Shown piece by piece: positions 37,514-47,893 of a stretch of 64,000 nucleotides of DNA. The stretch spans positions 62,001-126,000 of the forward strand of contig NZ_JALIEB010000011.1 in NCBI RefSeq assembly GCF_025755255.1, read 5' to 3'. Each line of letters begins with the position of its first letter. The stretch's first letter is position 1. Position numbers and translations under genes: made by a program. The DNA comes from Roseobacter sinensis. Lineage in GTDB: Bacteria > Pseudomonadota > Alphaproteobacteria > Rhodobacterales > Rhodobacteraceae. Below the pieces are notes generated by a model. It saw nothing but the letters and a program-made list of their open reading frames with translations, was not told the DNA's origin and did not search any database.

Positions 37514-37611
37514 AGCGTTTGGCCTTTGACCTGGGCCAGGATACATCGCCTATTGCGTTGATTGCCTTGAAATCGGGCAGCGATGGTGATGCAAGCCGAA
37601 GGCCAATTGCT

Positions 37612-38277
37612 TTAGCGCCGCGCGGCGCGCCAGCCCGCCGCCTGCGCCTCTGCCGCAGAGCAGAACCAGCGCTCACCGTTGTCCTGCCGGATACGCGTGC
37701 GGTCATAGTCGCGCTGACCGGGCTGATGATAGATCTTCACCCCGCTGCGCGAGATGTTGCCCTTGATCGCGCACCCCGGAACCACGGGCGCAGACCCTGC
37801 CGCCCGGGCCCGGCGAAATTCGGACGGGTCCTGCACCCGGCTCGCGTGCAGCCCGACGTTGCGCACGGCAGCGCCCTTTTCGGCCAGAACGTAGTCTTGC
37901 GCATATCTGCGGTAGGCAAAGGCCAGGCCATCTCCTACAAGCGCCGCGCCCACATCCTCATCGTCGACCTCGCAGCGCGCAACGACCCTGTCGTAGCGGT
38001 CGCGCGTGACCGGCGCGCAGTGAGCGACGCGGCCGGCATAGCGCGTGGTAACCTGATCGGTAACCCAGGCCCCGCAGGCCCAGGTCTGTCCCTGGTCGGT
38101 TGTGCAGGTCTGATCCGCTTCAGGCGCATCGATACCGAAGAGCCGCACGGGTGTGCCGCCAACATCGAAAGTATCGCCATCCACAACACGAACCGGGCCG
38201 GACAATGCGGTCGTCGCCAAGGCGGCACCGGGGGCTGGCATAAACACCGCCAGCAAACACATCATTAACACACGCAT
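37612..38277 (-). CDS. secreted thermonuclease with C-terminal sunset domain
   Basis: The 221-residue protein has a signal peptide (LMMCLLAVFMPAPGAALA), an SNase domain with VRVVDGDTFDVGGTPVRLFGIDAPE and the second Arg region RDRYDRVVARC, and a C-terminal sunset-type domain (IKGNISRSGVKIYHQPGQ, GERWFCSAAEA). The catalytic Arg/Glu/Arg triad of staphylococcal nuclease appears intact. It is probably periplasmic or secreted and degrades nucleic acids. It follows pccR tail to tail after 98 bases. Confidence 0.9.
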   Translation of the reverse strand: MRVLMMCLLAVFMPAPGAALATTALSGPVRVVDGDTFDVGGTPVRLFGIDAPEADQTCTTDQGQTWACGAWVTDQVTTRYAGRVAHCAPVTRDRYDRVVARCEVDDEDVGAALVGDGLAFAYRRYAQDYVLAEKGAAVRNVGLHASRVQDPSEFRRARAAGSAPVVPGCAIKGNISRSGVKIYHQPGQRDYDRTRIRQDNGERWFCSAAEAQAAGWRAARR

Positions 38278-38342
38278 GTGCGCGGTATGGTCCCGACCAC
38301 CGCACCACGCAACCGATTTCGTTAACCAAGGTTAGCGAGGTG

Positions 38343-40001
38343 TTAACGTTGCGCGGTCTGCCAGGTGGGGTGAACCCAGGGCATGTCGTTCGATCGCGCA
38401 AGCATGGTGCGGCCCAGCAGATGGTCCGAGACCTTTTCGCCTACCATGATGGAGGGGGCGTTCAGATTGCCGTTCGTGATCCGCGGGAAGATGCTGCTGT
38501 CGGCGACCCGGAGCCGCTCGACACCGATCACCCGCGCTTCGGGATCGACGACCGCGTCCGGGTCGTCGGCACGCCCCATGCGACAGGTTCCGCAAGGATG
38601 ATAAGCGCTTTCCGCATGCTCGGCGATGAAGTCGTCCAGTTCGGCATCCGACTGCACCGCATCCCCGGGCTGGATCTCGTGCTTCACGAAAGGCTTGAAC
38701 GCGTCCTGCGCGAATATCTCGCGGGTCAGGCGGATGCAGCGGCGAAAATCGATCCAATCCTGCTCCGTCGACATGTAGTTGAAGGCGATGCGCGGGGCCG
38801 CAGCAGGATCGGCGGAGGCCAGGGTGACCGACCCGCGCGAGGGCGAGCGCATCGGCCCGACATGGGCCTGGAAGCCGTGCCCCCCAGCCGCGACGGTCCC
38901 GTCATACCGCACAGCGATCGGCAGGAAGTGGAACTGGATGTCGGGATAGGGCACACCGGCCTCCGAGCGAATGAACCCGGTGCTTTCGAACTGATTGGAC
39001 GCGCCAAAGCCCCGCTTGAAGAACAGCCATTGCGCGCCGATCATGGCCTTGGAGACCAGGTTCCAGTGCTTGTAGAGAGTGATCGGCTGGCTTGCCGCCA
39101 TCTGGAGGTAGAGTTCGAGATGGTCCTGCAGGTTTTGGCCAACGCCCGGACGGTCCGCCACCACATCGATCCCATGCGCAGCCAGATGCGCCGCCGGGCC
39201 GATCCCCGAAAGCATCAGCAGTTTCGGCGAGTTGATCGACGAGGCCGCCAGCACCACCTCGCGGTTCGCCCTGACCGTCTTGATCGACCCACCATGACGG
39301 ATTTCCACGCCCGTGGCACGGCCCTCTTCGATCAGGATGCGCTGCGCGAGCCCCGTAACGAGCGTGCAGTGTCCGCTCTTCAGTGCAGGCCGGAGATAGG
39401 CATTGGCGGCCGACCAGCGCCGCCCGTGCCAGACGGTCTGTTCCATCGGGCCGAAGCCCTCCTGCTTCTGGCCGTTGTAGTCGTCAGTCGTCTGGTAGCC
39501 GGCCTGGCGCCCGGCCTCGACAAAAGCGTGATAGAGCGGGTTCTGTCGCGGTCCGCGGCTGACATGCAACGGCCCGTCGGTGCCACGCCAGGCGGGGTCG
39601 CCGCCATGCCCGCACGCGTGCCAGTTCTCCATCCGCTTGTAATAGGGCAGCACATCCGCAAAGGACCAACCATCGGCGCCCTGTTCGGCCCAATGATCAA
39701 AGTCCATGGCGTGACCGCGGACATAGACCATACCGTTGATGCTCGACGATCCGCCGATCACCTTGCCCCGCGGACAGGCCAGGCGCCGGTTGTTCAAATG
39801 CGGCTCGGGCTCCGAGCGATAGCCCCAGTCATAGCGCTTCATGTTCATCGGATAGGACAGCGCTGCGGGCATCTGGATGAACGGCCCCGCGTCCGTGCCG
39901 CCGTGCTCGATCACGATGACCGACGCGCCGGCCTCGCTCAACCGGTAGGCCATGGCACAGCCTGCACTGCCCGCCCCCACAATGACGAAATCCGCTTGCA
40001 T
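38343..40001 (-). CDS. betA: choline dehydrogenase
   Basis: BetA oxidises choline to betaine aldehyde (and can go on to betaine) at the inner membrane. The 552-residue product is a GMC oxidoreductase: FAD-binding [16 protein letters not shown] at the N-terminus, [21 protein letters not shown], the internal [13 protein letters not shown], and the C-terminal active-site His/Asn region HPCGTCRMG and [14 protein letters not shown]. The ATG at 40001 is chosen by GMC alignment in my memory; a GTG 12 bases upstream is possible. It is the last gene of betI-betC-betB-betA. Confidence 0.93.
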   Translation of the reverse strand: MQADFVIVGAGSAGCAMAYRLSEAGASVIVIEHGGTDAGPFIQMPAALSYPMNMKRYDWGYRSEPEPHLNNRRLACPRGKVIGGSSSINGMVYVRGHAMDFDHWAEQGADGWSFADVLPYYKRMENWHACGHGGDPAWRGTDGPLHVSRGPRQNPLYHAFVEAGRQAGYQTTDDYNGQKQEGFGPMEQTVWHGRRWSAANAYLRPALKSGHCTLVTGLAQRILIEEGRATGVEIRHGGSIKTVRANREVVLAASSINSPKLLMLSGIGPAAHLAAHGIDVVADRPGVGQNLQDHLELYLQMAASQPITLYKHWNLVSKAMIGAQWLFFKRGFGASNQFESTGFIRSEAGVPYPDIQFHFLPIAVRYDGTVAAGGHGFQAHVGPMRSPSRGSVTLASADPAAAPRIAFNYMSTEQDWIDFRRCIRLTREIFAQDAFKPFVKHEIQPGDAVQSDAELDDFIAEHAESAYHPCGTCRMGRADDPDAVVDPEARVIGVERLRVADSSIFPRITNGNLNAPSIMVGEKVSDHLLGRTMLARSNDMPWVHPTWQTAQR

Positions 40002-40090
40002 CTTCACTCTCACTCACTGGATCAGCGCCGCGCGGCACGCGCCAAACACATGGCGTGCGCGTCAGCGCGCCTTCGGATTAAAACCTGCTT

Positions 40091-41548
40091 CTAGAATGGC
40101 GCTTCGAGGTCTCCCATGCGCACATAGACAGACTTGAGCTGGCTGTAGTGTGCGATCGCCGCTTTCGAATTCTCGCGCCCGACACCGGAGGATTTGGCGC
40201 CGCCAAAGGGCGCTTCCACGGGGGCGTCGTTATACGTGTTGATGTAGCAGGTGCCTGCCTCGAAGCCGGCCGCAATGCGGTGCGCGCGGGTCAGATCGCG
40301 GGTGAAGACGCCCGCGGCCAGGCCGAATTCGGTCGCATTCGCACGCGCCAGCACCTCGGTCTCATCGTCGAAGTCGAGCACCGCCATCACCGGCCCGAAA
40401 ATCTCTTCGCGGGCAATCACCATGTCGTCGGTGACATCGGCAAAGACGGTCGGCTGGATATAGAAGCCGTCGCGGTCGAGCCGGCAGCCTCCGCAGACGA
40501 GCCGAGCGCCCTCGGCCTTGCCCTTTGCGATATAGTCGAGAACGATATTCATCTGGCGCTCGGACACCATGGGGCCGAAGCTCGTCTCGGGCCGCATCGG
40601 GTCGCCGATCACGGCGCTGTCCAGTCGCGCGGCCAGCCGATCCAGAAACGCCTGCTTGATTGCCCGATGCACGAAGACCCGTGTCCCGTTCGAGCAGACC
40701 TGCCCCGAGGAGTAAAAATTGCCCAGGATTGCGCCGCTGATCGCATTCTCCAGATCAGCATCCTCAAAGATGATGAGCGGAGACTTCCCGCCAAGCTCCA
40801 TCGTGACGTGCTTGATGCCTTCGGCCGCCGCGGCATAGACCTTGCGACCGGTGGGCACCGAACCGGTCAGCGACACCTTGTCGATCCGCGGGTCGGTCAC
40901 GAGCGCGGCACCCACATCGCCGAGCCCCTGCACCACGTTGTATGCGCCAGCCGGCAGCCCCGCTTCATGCAGGATTTCGGCCACCTTCAGCGCGCAGAGC
41001 GGCGTGGTCTCGGAGGGTTTGAAGATCATCGCGTTCCCGCAGGCGAGGGCCGGCGCGCCTTTCCAGCAGGCGATCTGGGTCGGATAGTTCCAGGCGCCGA
41101 TGCCCACGCAGAGACCCAGCGGCTCGCGCCGGGTATAGACCCAGTCCTCGCCCAACTGAATGTGCTCGCCGGTCAGCGTCGCGGCCATCCCGCCGAAGTA
41201 CTCCAGCGCATCGGCGCCGCTGGTGGCGTCGGCCACGCTGGTTTCCTGATAAGGCTTGCCGGTGTCATAGGTCTCCAGCACCGACAGCTCGTGGTTCCTC
41301 TCGCGCATCATGTCTGCAGCGCGGCGCAGAACCCGGCCCCGCTCGGTGCCGGTCATAGCCGCCCAGACCGCCTGCGCCCGCCCGGCGCTTGTGATTGCCT
41401 GCTCGATCAGTGCGGGTGTGGCAGCGTGCACAGTTGCGATGGTCTCGCCGGTGGCGGGATAGATCACCTCGATGGGCGTACCGCTTGTGTCTTCGACGTA
41501 GGCGCCGTTGATGAAGTGGCTGGCGGTGGGTTGGGTGGGATAGGTCAT
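40091..41548 (-). CDS. betB: betaine aldehyde dehydrogenase
   Basis: BetB oxidises betaine aldehyde to glycine betaine with NAD. The 485-residue product begins with [20 protein letters not shown], has the Rossmann/NAD stretch [21 protein letters not shown], the catalytic Glu in [10 protein letters not shown] and catalytic Cys in [13 protein letters not shown] (near residue 283). Of two candidate ATGs (41548 and 41563), the first gives the better family N-terminus, although a GGAGG lies directly before the second. It sits between betC and betA. Confidence 0.93.
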   Translation of the reverse strand: MTYPTQPTASHFINGAYVEDTSGTPIEVIYPATGETIATVHAATPALIEQAITSAGRAQAVWAAMTGTERGRVLRRAADMMRERNHELSVLETYDTGKPYQETSVADATSGADALEYFGGMAATLTGEHIQLGEDWVYTRREPLGLCVGIGAWNYPTQIACWKGAPALACGNAMIFKPSETTPLCALKVAEILHEAGLPAGAYNVVQGLGDVGAALVTDPRIDKVSLTGSVPTGRKVYAAAAEGIKHVTMELGGKSPLIIFEDADLENAISGAILGNFYSSGQVCSNGTRVFVHRAIKQAFLDRLAARLDSAVIGDPMRPETSFGPMVSERQMNIVLDYIAKGKAEGARLVCGGCRLDRDGFYIQPTVFADVTDDMVIAREEIFGPVMAVLDFDDETEVLARANATEFGLAAGVFTRDLTRAHRIAAGFEAGTCYINTYNDAPVEAPFGGAKSSGVGRENSKAAIAHYSQLKSVYVRMGDLEAPF

Positions 41549-41597
41549 CAGATGAACTTTCATGCCTCCGGCGGGAGTATTTTGAGACGGGTGAAGA

Positions 41598-43106
41598 TCA
41601 TTCGCCTCGGGGGAAGCGTTTGCTGTCTTCGAGAATGTTGAGGTCCATGTGGTTGCGCATGTATTGCTCGGAGGCATCGCGCAGCGGCTGGTAGTCCCAA
41701 GGATAGTAGCCGCCCTGGCGCAGCGCCTCGTAGACAACCCAGCGGCGTGCCTGGCTCTTGCGCACATCCGCATCGAAGGCCGCGAGGTCCCAGCGCGCCT
41801 TGGATTTCGCCTGAAGCTGGGTGAGAGTCCCCTGATGGGCCGGGTGATCGGCGAGGTTGGTCAGCTCATGCGGGTCGGCCTCCAGGTCAAAGAGCTGGTC
41901 CGGGTCGAGCGCGCAGCGGTTGTATTTCCACTTGCCGTACCGCAGCGAGACCATCGGCGCGTAGGAGGCCTCCGCGGCGTATTCGATGGCGACGGGTTCG
42001 GTCCGCTCCGCGCCCTGGCCCAGCGGCACAAGCGACTGGCCGGTCGTCCAGGGCATCACCTCGTCCATCGCCACGCCGGCGAGGTCGCAGAGCGTGGGGC
42101 AGACGTCGATGTTGGAGACGGGTGTGGTCTGCAGGCCTGGCGTCATCTGGGGTGCCGAGATCATCAGCGGCACGCGCGAGGAGCCTTCAAAGAAGGACAT
42201 CTTGAACCACAGCCCCCGCTCACCCAGCATATCGCCATGATCAGAGACAAAGAGGATGATCGCCTCCTGCCGCGTTTCGGTCAGGGTTTGAAGGATCTCG
42301 CCGATCTTGTCGTCGAGGTAGCTGATGTTAGCGAAGTAAGCCCGGCGCGAGCGGCGGATGTTCTCTTCGGTGATGTCGAAGCTGCGCCAGTCGTTGGCGT
42401 CGAAGATGCGCTTGCTGTGCGGGTCCAGATCCTTGTAGGGGATGGCGGGCACCTCGGGCAGCAGGTGGCCGCAGTCCTCGTAGAGGTCCCAGTATCGCTT
42501 GCGCGCGACATAGGGGTCGTGCGGATGCGTGAAGCTGACCGTGAGGCACCAGGGCCGGTCGTCGACGCCGCGCGAGAGGTCATAGAGCTTGCGTGTGGCG
42601 TTGAAGGCGACCTCGTCGTCATACTCCATCTGGTTGGAAATCTCAGCCACGCCCGCGCCGGTCACGGACCCCATGTTGTGGTACCACCAGTCGATCCGCT
42701 CGCCCGGCTTGCGATAGTCGGGCGTCCAGCCGAAGTCGGCGGGGTAGATATCGGTGGTCAGGCGCTCTTCGAACCCGTGCAACTGGTCCGGGCCGACAAA
42801 ATGCATCTTGCCCGACAGGCAGGTCTGATACCCCGCGCGGCGCAGATGGTGTGCGTAGGTCGGCACCGCGGACGGGAATTCGGCTGCATTGTCGTAAACC
42901 CCGGTGGCCGAGGGCAGTTGGCCCGACATGAAGGCCGCGCGGCCCGGCGCGCAGAGCGGCGAGGCGGTATAGGCGTTGCGAAACCGGGTCGAGCGCGCGG
43001 CAAGTGCCTTGAGGTTGGGCGCATGCAGCCACTCCGCCGGCCCGTCCGGGAAGAGTGTGCCGTTCAGCTGGTCGACCATGAGGATCAGGATGTTGGGGCG
43101 GCTCAT
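41598..43106 (-). CDS. betC: choline-sulfatase
   Basis: BetC hydrolyses choline-O-sulfate to choline and sulfate. The 502-residue sulfatase has the metal-binding start [12 protein letters not shown], the formylglycine motif LCAPGRAAF (Cys52 in CxPxR), the second Asp/His site [13 protein letters not shown], and the choline-sulfatase-typical C-terminus SRYWVVYEAL-like [12 protein letters not shown] with [19 protein letters not shown]. The start overlaps the betI stop by four bases (ATGA). The operon order betICBA is that known from Sinorhizobium. Confidence 0.94.
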   Translation of the reverse strand: MSRPNILILMVDQLNGTLFPDGPAEWLHAPNLKALAARSTRFRNAYTASPLCAPGRAAFMSGQLPSATGVYDNAAEFPSAVPTYAHHLRRAGYQTCLSGKMHFVGPDQLHGFEERLTTDIYPADFGWTPDYRKPGERIDWWYHNMGSVTGAGVAEISNQMEYDDEVAFNATRKLYDLSRGVDDRPWCLTVSFTHPHDPYVARKRYWDLYEDCGHLLPEVPAIPYKDLDPHSKRIFDANDWRSFDITEENIRRSRRAYFANISYLDDKIGEILQTLTETRQEAIILFVSDHGDMLGERGLWFKMSFFEGSSRVPLMISAPQMTPGLQTTPVSNIDVCPTLCDLAGVAMDEVMPWTTGQSLVPLGQGAERTEPVAIEYAAEASYAPMVSLRYGKWKYNRCALDPDQLFDLEADPHELTNLADHPAHQGTLTQLQAKSKARWDLAAFDADVRKSQARRWVVYEALRQGGYYPWDYQPLRDASEQYMRNHMDLNILEDSKRFPRGE

Positions 43107-43678
43107 GCATCGGGCTCCAGCAGCTTGTCGAGCATCTCGCGCGCCGTCTGTCGCGCGGCGTCCGGGCTTTGCGACCGCGACAGGGCCGCACGCAGATAGA
43201 GACCGTCGATCAATGCGCCCAGTGTTTCTGAATGGTCTTCGGGCCGCGCGCTCAGCGGGCGCAGCGCATGGCTGAGGTTGGATTTCAGGCGGCGCTGGTA
43301 GAGTGCAAGCAGCCGCAGCATCTCGGGATTTGTCTGCGCCTGGGCGTAGAGCGTCATCCAGGCGCTCACGGTCTTGGGCGAGAAGCAGGTCGGCGAGAAA
43401 CTCGCCTCGATGATCGCGACGGCACGGGCCTTGGGCGTGTCGGCAGCTGCCAGGCCGCGGCGGACTTCTGCGCCGAAGTCGCGCAGGATCTGGCGCATCG
43501 CGGCGAGAAAGATCTGATCCTTCCCGCCGAAATAGTGGTGCGCCAGCGCCGTCGACATGCCTGCACGTTTGGCGATCTGACCGACGGTGACATCGAGCGA
43601 GCCCTTCGACGCCAGTTCGGCAATCGTTGCCTCGACCAGAGCGCTGCGGCGGATCGGCTCCATTCCAAGTTTCGGCAT
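43103..43678 (-). CDS. betI: choline-responsive TetR-family repressor
   Basis: BetI represses the betaine operon and is released by choline. The 191-residue protein has the BetI-type helix-turn-helix (PIRRSALVEATIAELASKG, then QIAKRAGMSTALAHHYFGGKD) and the C-terminal effector domain with LSARPEDHSETLGALIDGLYLR. It is the first gene of betICBA, four-base-overlapped with betC. A TTGAT-N6-ATCAA palindrome lies 47 bases upstream. Confidence 0.92.
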   Translation of the reverse strand: MPKLGMEPIRRSALVEATIAELASKGSLDVTVGQIAKRAGMSTALAHHYFGGKDQIFLAAMRQILRDFGAEVRRGLAAADTPKARAVAIIEASFSPTCFSPKTVSAWMTLYAQAQTNPEMLRLLALYQRRLKSNLSHALRPLSARPEDHSETLGALIDGLYLRAALSRSQSPDAARQTAREMLDKLLEPDA

Positions 43679-43724
43679 GCGACTTCCCCTGTTTGCGGCG
43701 TCGCATGTGATAGCGGGTTTTTTA

Positions 43725-43740
43725 TTGATCAGTCAATCAA
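43725..43740. promoter_or_regulatory. candidate BetI operator
   Basis: TTGAT at 43725-43729 and ATCAA at 43736-43740 form an inverted repeat around six bases, in an AT-rich stretch just upstream of betI. Operators of similar AT-rich palindromic type are known for BetI. It also overlaps the end region of the convergent-side transporter gene's downstream area. Confidence 0.6.
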
Positions 43741-43750
43741 GAAAAAACTC

Positions 43751-44656
43751 CTAGCCTTTCGTGGCATGCACGGGCGGTGTCGTCTCGCCGCGTTTGAGCG
43801 CCGCTTCGCGCAGGGTGATGAAGACGACCGACCCCATGATGACAAGGCCGCCGAGCACCACCCAGATGTCGATGGCTTCGTCGAAGACGAGATACCCCAG
43901 CAGGACCGCCCAGATCAGCTGGGCGAAGGTTACGGGCTGCGTCACGGTCAGCGGGGCCGCCGCGAAAGCCAGCGTCATCGTGTAGTGGCCGGCGGTCGCG
44001 AAGCAGGCGACGAGGAAGAGCACACCAAGATCGGCGAGCGTGGGCGTGACCCAATTGGCCAGGGCGAAGGGGGCGAGCGTGATCGTGACGAAGATCGAGA
44101 GCATCGCGACGACGACGGCCGGCTTGACCTCATCGGCCATGACTTTCGCCGTCAGGTAGGAGCCTCCAAAGGCGATGGCCGTGGCCAGCATCGCAAGATG
44201 CCCCGTGCTGATCTCGCGGAACCCGGGGCGCAGGATCAGCATGGCCCCCGCAAGCGCCGCGAGGATCGCCGCGATCCGGCGAAAGGCAAGCCGTTCGCCG
44301 AGGAACAGCGCCGCGCCGATCGTGACATAGATCGGGGCCATGTAGTTCATCGCGGTGACATCCGCGATGGGGATGCGGGCCATGGCATAGAACCACAGGA
44401 TGACCCCGATCCCATGCATGACGCCGCGCAGGCCGAACAGCCTCCACTGCCGTGGGGTCAGTTGCGCCGCACGCAAGGCACCGATGGCCGGCAGCAGGAA
44501 GACGAGGCCCATCAGGTAGCGGAGAAACGCGGATTCCGCGGGCGGGACACGGGTGCCCAGATGTTTGACCAGCGCCGTCACCGCAATGAAACAGAGGCCC
44601 GTCACCAGCATCCAGAAGATGCCGACCACGGGGCGGTGGGGGGTGCGGGTGACCAT
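43751..44656 (-). CDS. EamA/DMT family transporter
   Basis: The 301-residue product has ten helices in two EamA repeats, with the family stretches FLRYLMGLVFLLPAI, RIPIADVTAMNYMAPIYVTI in the first half and LTVTQPVTFAQLIWAVLLGYLVF in the second. DMT proteins usually export metabolites; the substrate is unknown. It lies on the same strand directly upstream of the bet operon but the 72-base gap contains the BetI operator candidate, so it is probably a separate unit. Confidence 0.88.
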   Translation of the reverse strand: MVTRTPHRPVVGIFWMLVTGLCFIAVTALVKHLGTRVPPAESAFLRYLMGLVFLLPAIGALRAAQLTPRQWRLFGLRGVMHGIGVILWFYAMARIPIADVTAMNYMAPIYVTIGAALFLGERLAFRRIAAILAALAGAMLILRPGFREISTGHLAMLATAIAFGGSYLTAKVMADEVKPAVVVAMLSIFVTITLAPFALANWVTPTLADLGVLFLVACFATAGHYTMTLAFAAAPLTVTQPVTFAQLIWAVLLGYLVFDEAIDIWVVLGGLVIMGSVVFITLREAALKRGETTPPVHATKG

Positions 44657-44795
44657 GGGCCATAGACACCGCGTTTTGCGGGGCTCCGCAAGGGGCTATA
44701 GCGTTTCGAGTTTAATCTGAGATAGGCAGGATCGCTTTTTGCGATCACCGAAGGGAGAGGCAGCGCGACGCCATTCAGAGTTTGCTCGAAATGCT

Positions 44796-45395
44796 TCAGG
44801 CCAACAATAATCCGGCCGCAATAGCCCACATCGTAAGCGCAATCAGCGCGTCGAGAATGCGCCAGCTGCGGGGCCGGGCAAAGAGCGGGGCGAGCAACCG
44901 CGCCCCATAGCCGAGCGCAAAGAAGAAGCTGAGACTGGCAAGCACGGCGCCCGCCCCGAACACCAGCCGATTGTCGTATTGTGCCGAGATCGATCCGATG
45001 AGAACCACCGTGTCGAGGTAGACATGCGGGTTCAGCCACGTCAGTGCCAGCAGCGTGAGAAGTGTCGGCAGCAGCGCCTTCTGAACACCGCCATCGGCCC
45101 GGAGCACCTGCCCGCCGACCCATGCAGAGCGGGCACTGCGCCATCCGTACCACAGTAGGAAGGCGGCCCCGCCGTAGCGCATCGCCGTCTCGAACCAGGG
45201 CAGTTTTTGCGCAAGCGCGCCGAAGCCGGCCACCCCTGCCGCAATCAGCAGTGCATCGGAGACCCCGCAGGTCAGGCACACCCAGAAGACATGCTCGCGC
45301 CGCAACCCCTGCCGCAGCACGAAGGCATTCTGCGCGCCGATCGCCACAATCAGCGAGAGGCTGAGCAGGTAGCCGGGCAGAAAGGTGTCGATCAT
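44796..45395 (-). CDS. argO: LysE/ArgO-type amino-acid exporter
   Basis: The 199-residue membrane protein begins FLPGYLLSLSLIVAIGAQNAFVLRQGLRREHVF, the LysE/ArgO N-terminal signature, and has the NPHVYLDTVVLIGSI segment of the family and six predicted helices. It probably exports arginine, lysine or canavanine. GGAG nine bases upstream supports the ATG. It is divergent from an ArgP-like regulator, the same arrangement as lysE-lysG and argO-argP pairs elsewhere. Confidence 0.92.
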   Translation of the reverse strand: MIDTFLPGYLLSLSLIVAIGAQNAFVLRQGLRREHVFWVCLTCGVSDALLIAAGVAGFGALAQKLPWFETAMRYGGAAFLLWYGWRSARSAWVGGQVLRADGGVQKALLPTLLTLLALTWLNPHVYLDTVVLIGSISAQYDNRLVFGAGAVLASLSFFFALGYGARLLAPLFARPRSWRILDALIALTMWAIAAGLLLA

Positions 45396-45484
45396 CGCGG
45401 TGCTCCATGCAGTCTCTCGCCTTGACTACGGAGATGCCGCGGATTACTCAAATTAAAACTTATGCTCCTGATTAAGCATCTCTA

Positions 45485-46387
45485 ATGTCATTCGACCCCG
45501 GTCACCTGAACGCCCTGGCAGCCATCGTGCGGCACGGCAGCTTCGATGCGGCGGCAGCGCATCTGGGCGTGACACCTTCGGCGATCTCGCAACGGATCAA
45601 GGCGCTGGAAGAGCGCTTCGGCACCGCACTTGTCTATCGCGGCCAGCCCTGCACCCCGACGGACGCGGGCACCCGCCTCGCGCGCCATGCGGATGATGTG
45701 GCGCTGATGGAGGCGCATATCCTGAAGGAACTGCGCCCCGATGCCGAGGCCGCGACGCCGCGGGTCAGGATCGCGGTCAATGCGGACAGCCTGGCGACGT
45801 GGTTCGTGGGCGGGTTGGCGGATGTCGGGGGCCTGCTCTTCGATCTGGTGATCGACGATCAGGACACCTCTGCCGACTGGCTGCTGCGTGGCGCGGTGAG
45901 CGCAGCGGTCACCGGGCAGGCCCAGGCGGTCTCGGGGTGCTTATGCCAACCGCTTGGTGCCCTGCGGTATGTGGCGACGGCCAGTCCGGCGTTCGTGGAC
46001 CGCTGGTTCCCGGATGGCGTCAGTGCCGCGACGCTGGCGCGTGCCCCGGTGATGACCTTCAACGCGAAGGACAAGCTGCAACACCGCTGGATCACGCAAA
46101 TCACCGGCGAGAAACTCACACCGCCCGCGCATCAACTGCCTTCGACCCACGCATTCGTTGACGCCGCGCGGGCCGGGCTCGGCTGGGGCATGAATCCGCT
46201 ACCCCTCGTCGAGAGCCATCTGCGGCAGGGCTGGCTGCGCGCGCTCGTGCCGGAAAATCCTTTGGATGTCGCACTTTACTGGCAAACCAGTCGTCTGATG
46301 ACCGCGGCGCTCGACCCGCTCAGCCGCGCGATCAAGCGGCAGGCCCGGCGGCATCTTGCTAAGCCTTCTCACGCAACCGTGACTTAG
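45485..46387 (+). CDS. argP: ArgP/LysG-type LysR-family regulator
   Basis: The 300-residue product starts with the LysR helix-turn-helix (HLNALAAIVRHGSFDAAAAHLGVTPSAISQRIKALEE) in the ArgP style and has the C-terminal effector domain with IAVNADSLATWF and FVDAARAGLGWGMNPLP. ArgP/LysG senses arginine or lysine and activates the exporter next door. The 89-base divergent region holds AT-rich sequence (near 45440-45480) where its site should lie. Confidence 0.92.
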   Translation: MSFDPGHLNALAAIVRHGSFDAAAAHLGVTPSAISQRIKALEERFGTALVYRGQPCTPTDAGTRLARHADDVALMEAHILKELRPDAEAATPRVRIAVNADSLATWFVGGLADVGGLLFDLVIDDQDTSADWLLRGAVSAAVTGQAQAVSGCLCQPLGALRYVATASPAFVDRWFPDGVSAATLARAPVMTFNAKDKLQHRWITQITGEKLTPPAHQLPSTHAFVDAARAGLGWGMNPLPLVESHLRQGWLRALVPENPLDVALYWQTSRLMTAALDPLSRAIKRQARRHLAKPSHATVT

Positions 46388-46478
46388 AAACGGAAAATCA
46401 CGGAAATCTTATTCGGGATGATTGGCGTATTTCTTTTTGTTCCCCATATGATGGGGATGTAACAAGGATACGTTTCTG

Positions 46479-46736
46479 ATGCTGGACAACTTACACAACC
46501 TCGATCTGACTGCCAAAGACATCGAACTCATCGAGTCTGCGCTGCATACGCAAAAGAAGATCCTGACTGTGCAGAGCCAGGCTGGAGGAAGCGGCGCGCA
46601 TAAGCGCCTGACGGACCTCAAGCACTTGATGAAACGGATCAGACGGAGCACCGCGCGCCCGGAGACGGACACCGCGCAAAGCTGGGGGCAGTTCGCGCGC
46701 ATGCTGTTCTGCACCCAATGCGATCAGGTCCGCTGA
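46479..46736 (+). CDS. small helical protein, unknown
   Basis: The 85-residue product starts LDNLHNLDLTAKDIELIESAL, a helical region, then a Ser/Gly hinge and KRLTDLKHLMKRIRRSTARP, ending with a Cys pair region MLFCTQCDQV. I recognise no family. AAGGA lies about ten bases before the ATG. A strong bidirectional terminator follows directly. It is plus strand between argP and yebC. Confidence 0.6.
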   Translation: MLDNLHNLDLTAKDIELIESALHTQKKILTVQSQAGGSGAHKRLTDLKHLMKRIRRSTARPETDTAQSWGQFARMLFCTQCDQVR

Positions 46737-46755
46737 CGCTGCGGTCGCTCGTCAC

Positions 46756-46788
46756 AAAAAAGCCACCCGCTGAAGAGGTGGCTTTTTT
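46756..46788. terminator. bidirectional Rho-independent terminator
   Basis: AAAAAAGCCACC (46756-46767) and GGTGGCTTTTTT (46777-46788) form a perfect stem with nine-base loop, with T-runs on both strands. It serves both the small plus-strand gene ending at 46736 and the yebC gene ending at 46812. Confidence 0.9.
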
Positions 46789-46811
46789 CTTATGTCGGGC
46801 GGAAGATTGCG

Positions 46812-47552
46812 TCAAAGCTGCGCCATGACCTCGTCGGTGGCTTCGAAGTTGGTCGTCACGCGCTGAACATCGTCGTCATCTTCAAGCGCCTCGATCAGCT
46901 TCATGAGCTTTTGCATCCCATCGAGGTCCATTTCGGTCGTGGTCGTCGGCCTCCAGACCAGCTTGGTGCTTTCGGACTCGCCCAAGGAGGTTTCGAGCGC
47001 CGTTGCCACCTCGTTCAGATCCGTATCGGCGCACCAGATCACGTGCCCATCCTCGGAGCTTTCCACGTCCTCCGCCCCCGCTTCGATCGCCGCCATCAAG
47101 ACCGTGTCCGCATCGCCCACCTCTGCAGGGTAAGTGACTTCCCCCTTGCGGTCGAACATAAACCCGACCGAGCCCGTCTCGCCCAGGTTGCCGCCGTTCT
47201 TGGTGAAGGTCGAGCGCACGGTCGAGGCGGTGCGGTTGCGGTTGTCTGTCATTGCCTCGACAATCACCGCAACCCCGTTTGGCCCATAGCCCTCGTAGCG
47301 GATTTCCTCGTAGTCGTCGCCATCGCCGCCGGTCGCCTTGTTGATGGCGCGGTCGATGTTGTCCTTCGGCATGGACTGCGACTTGGCCTCCTTGACAGCC
47401 AGGCGCAGGCGCGGGTTCTTGTCGGGATCGGGGTCGCCCATTTTAGCGGCCACCGTGATCTCCTTGCTGAGCTTGGAAAAGAGCTTGGCCCGCACGGCGT
47501 CCTGACGGCCCTTGCGGTGCTGGATATTGGCCCATTTTGAGTGTCCGGCCAT
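46812..47552 (-). CDS. yebC: YebC/PmpR family DNA-binding/translation protein
   Basis: YebC/TACO1 family proteins bind ribosomes or DNA; recent work links them to translation of difficult sequences. The 246-residue product starts [27 protein letters not shown] and has the acidic C-terminal features [26 protein letters not shown] six bases upstream fixes the ATG at 47552; a GTG six bases earlier is possible. It ends at the strong terminator described separately. Confidence 0.95.
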   Translation of the reverse strand: MAGHSKWANIQHRKGRQDAVRAKLFSKLSKEITVAAKMGDPDPDKNPRLRLAVKEAKSQSMPKDNIDRAINKATGGDGDDYEEIRYEGYGPNGVAVIVEAMTDNRNRTASTVRSTFTKNGGNLGETGSVGFMFDRKGEVTYPAEVGDADTVLMAAIEAGAEDVESSEDGHVIWCADTDLNEVATALETSLGESESTKLVWRPTTTTEMDLDGMQKLMKLIEALEDDDDVQRVTTNFEATDEVMAQL

Positions 47553-47623
47553 CGGCACCCTCCATTCGTCTTTGCGTTTGGCGATTATGTATCCGGGCGC
47601 GCGAAAACCCTCAAGCCCCGAGG

Positions 47624-47893
47624 CTAGGCGGCGAAGACCGCTGCGAGGATCAGGTAGGCCCGGATCGCCAGCCCCAAGGTCAGGGCCGCCAACATGTAAT
47701 TCGGCATGACACGGGCAAAATCCTGGTAGTAGCGCGCCTCTTCGCGCTTGAGCTGCACGGTCGCCTCATCTGCACCCTGCGCGATGAGGCGCGCAACCGC
47801 GCGTTCGTGCCAGCGCGAGCGCAGCAGGAAAGAGCACGCCCAGATCGCCGGTGCGAGGATCAGCGCATCGGAGACGAGACCGGCCGTGCTCAC
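47624..47893 (-). CDS. two-helix membrane protein coupled to an HTH gene
   Basis: Taking the GTG at 47893 the product has 89 residues: an N-terminal hydrophobic helix ([20 protein letters not shown]), a basic/acidic middle ([35 protein letters not shown]), and a C-terminal helix ([22 protein letters not shown]). The GTG overlaps the stop of the upstream HTH gene (GTGA), a coupling common for regulator-target or toxin-antitoxin pairs. I recognise no family. An in-frame extension to 47956 would run inside the HTH gene and is less likely. Confidence 0.6.
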   Translation of the reverse strand: MSTAGLVSDALILAPAIWACSFLLRSRWHERAVARLIAQGADEATVQLKREEARYYQDFARVMPNYMLAALTLGLAIRAYLILAAVFAA

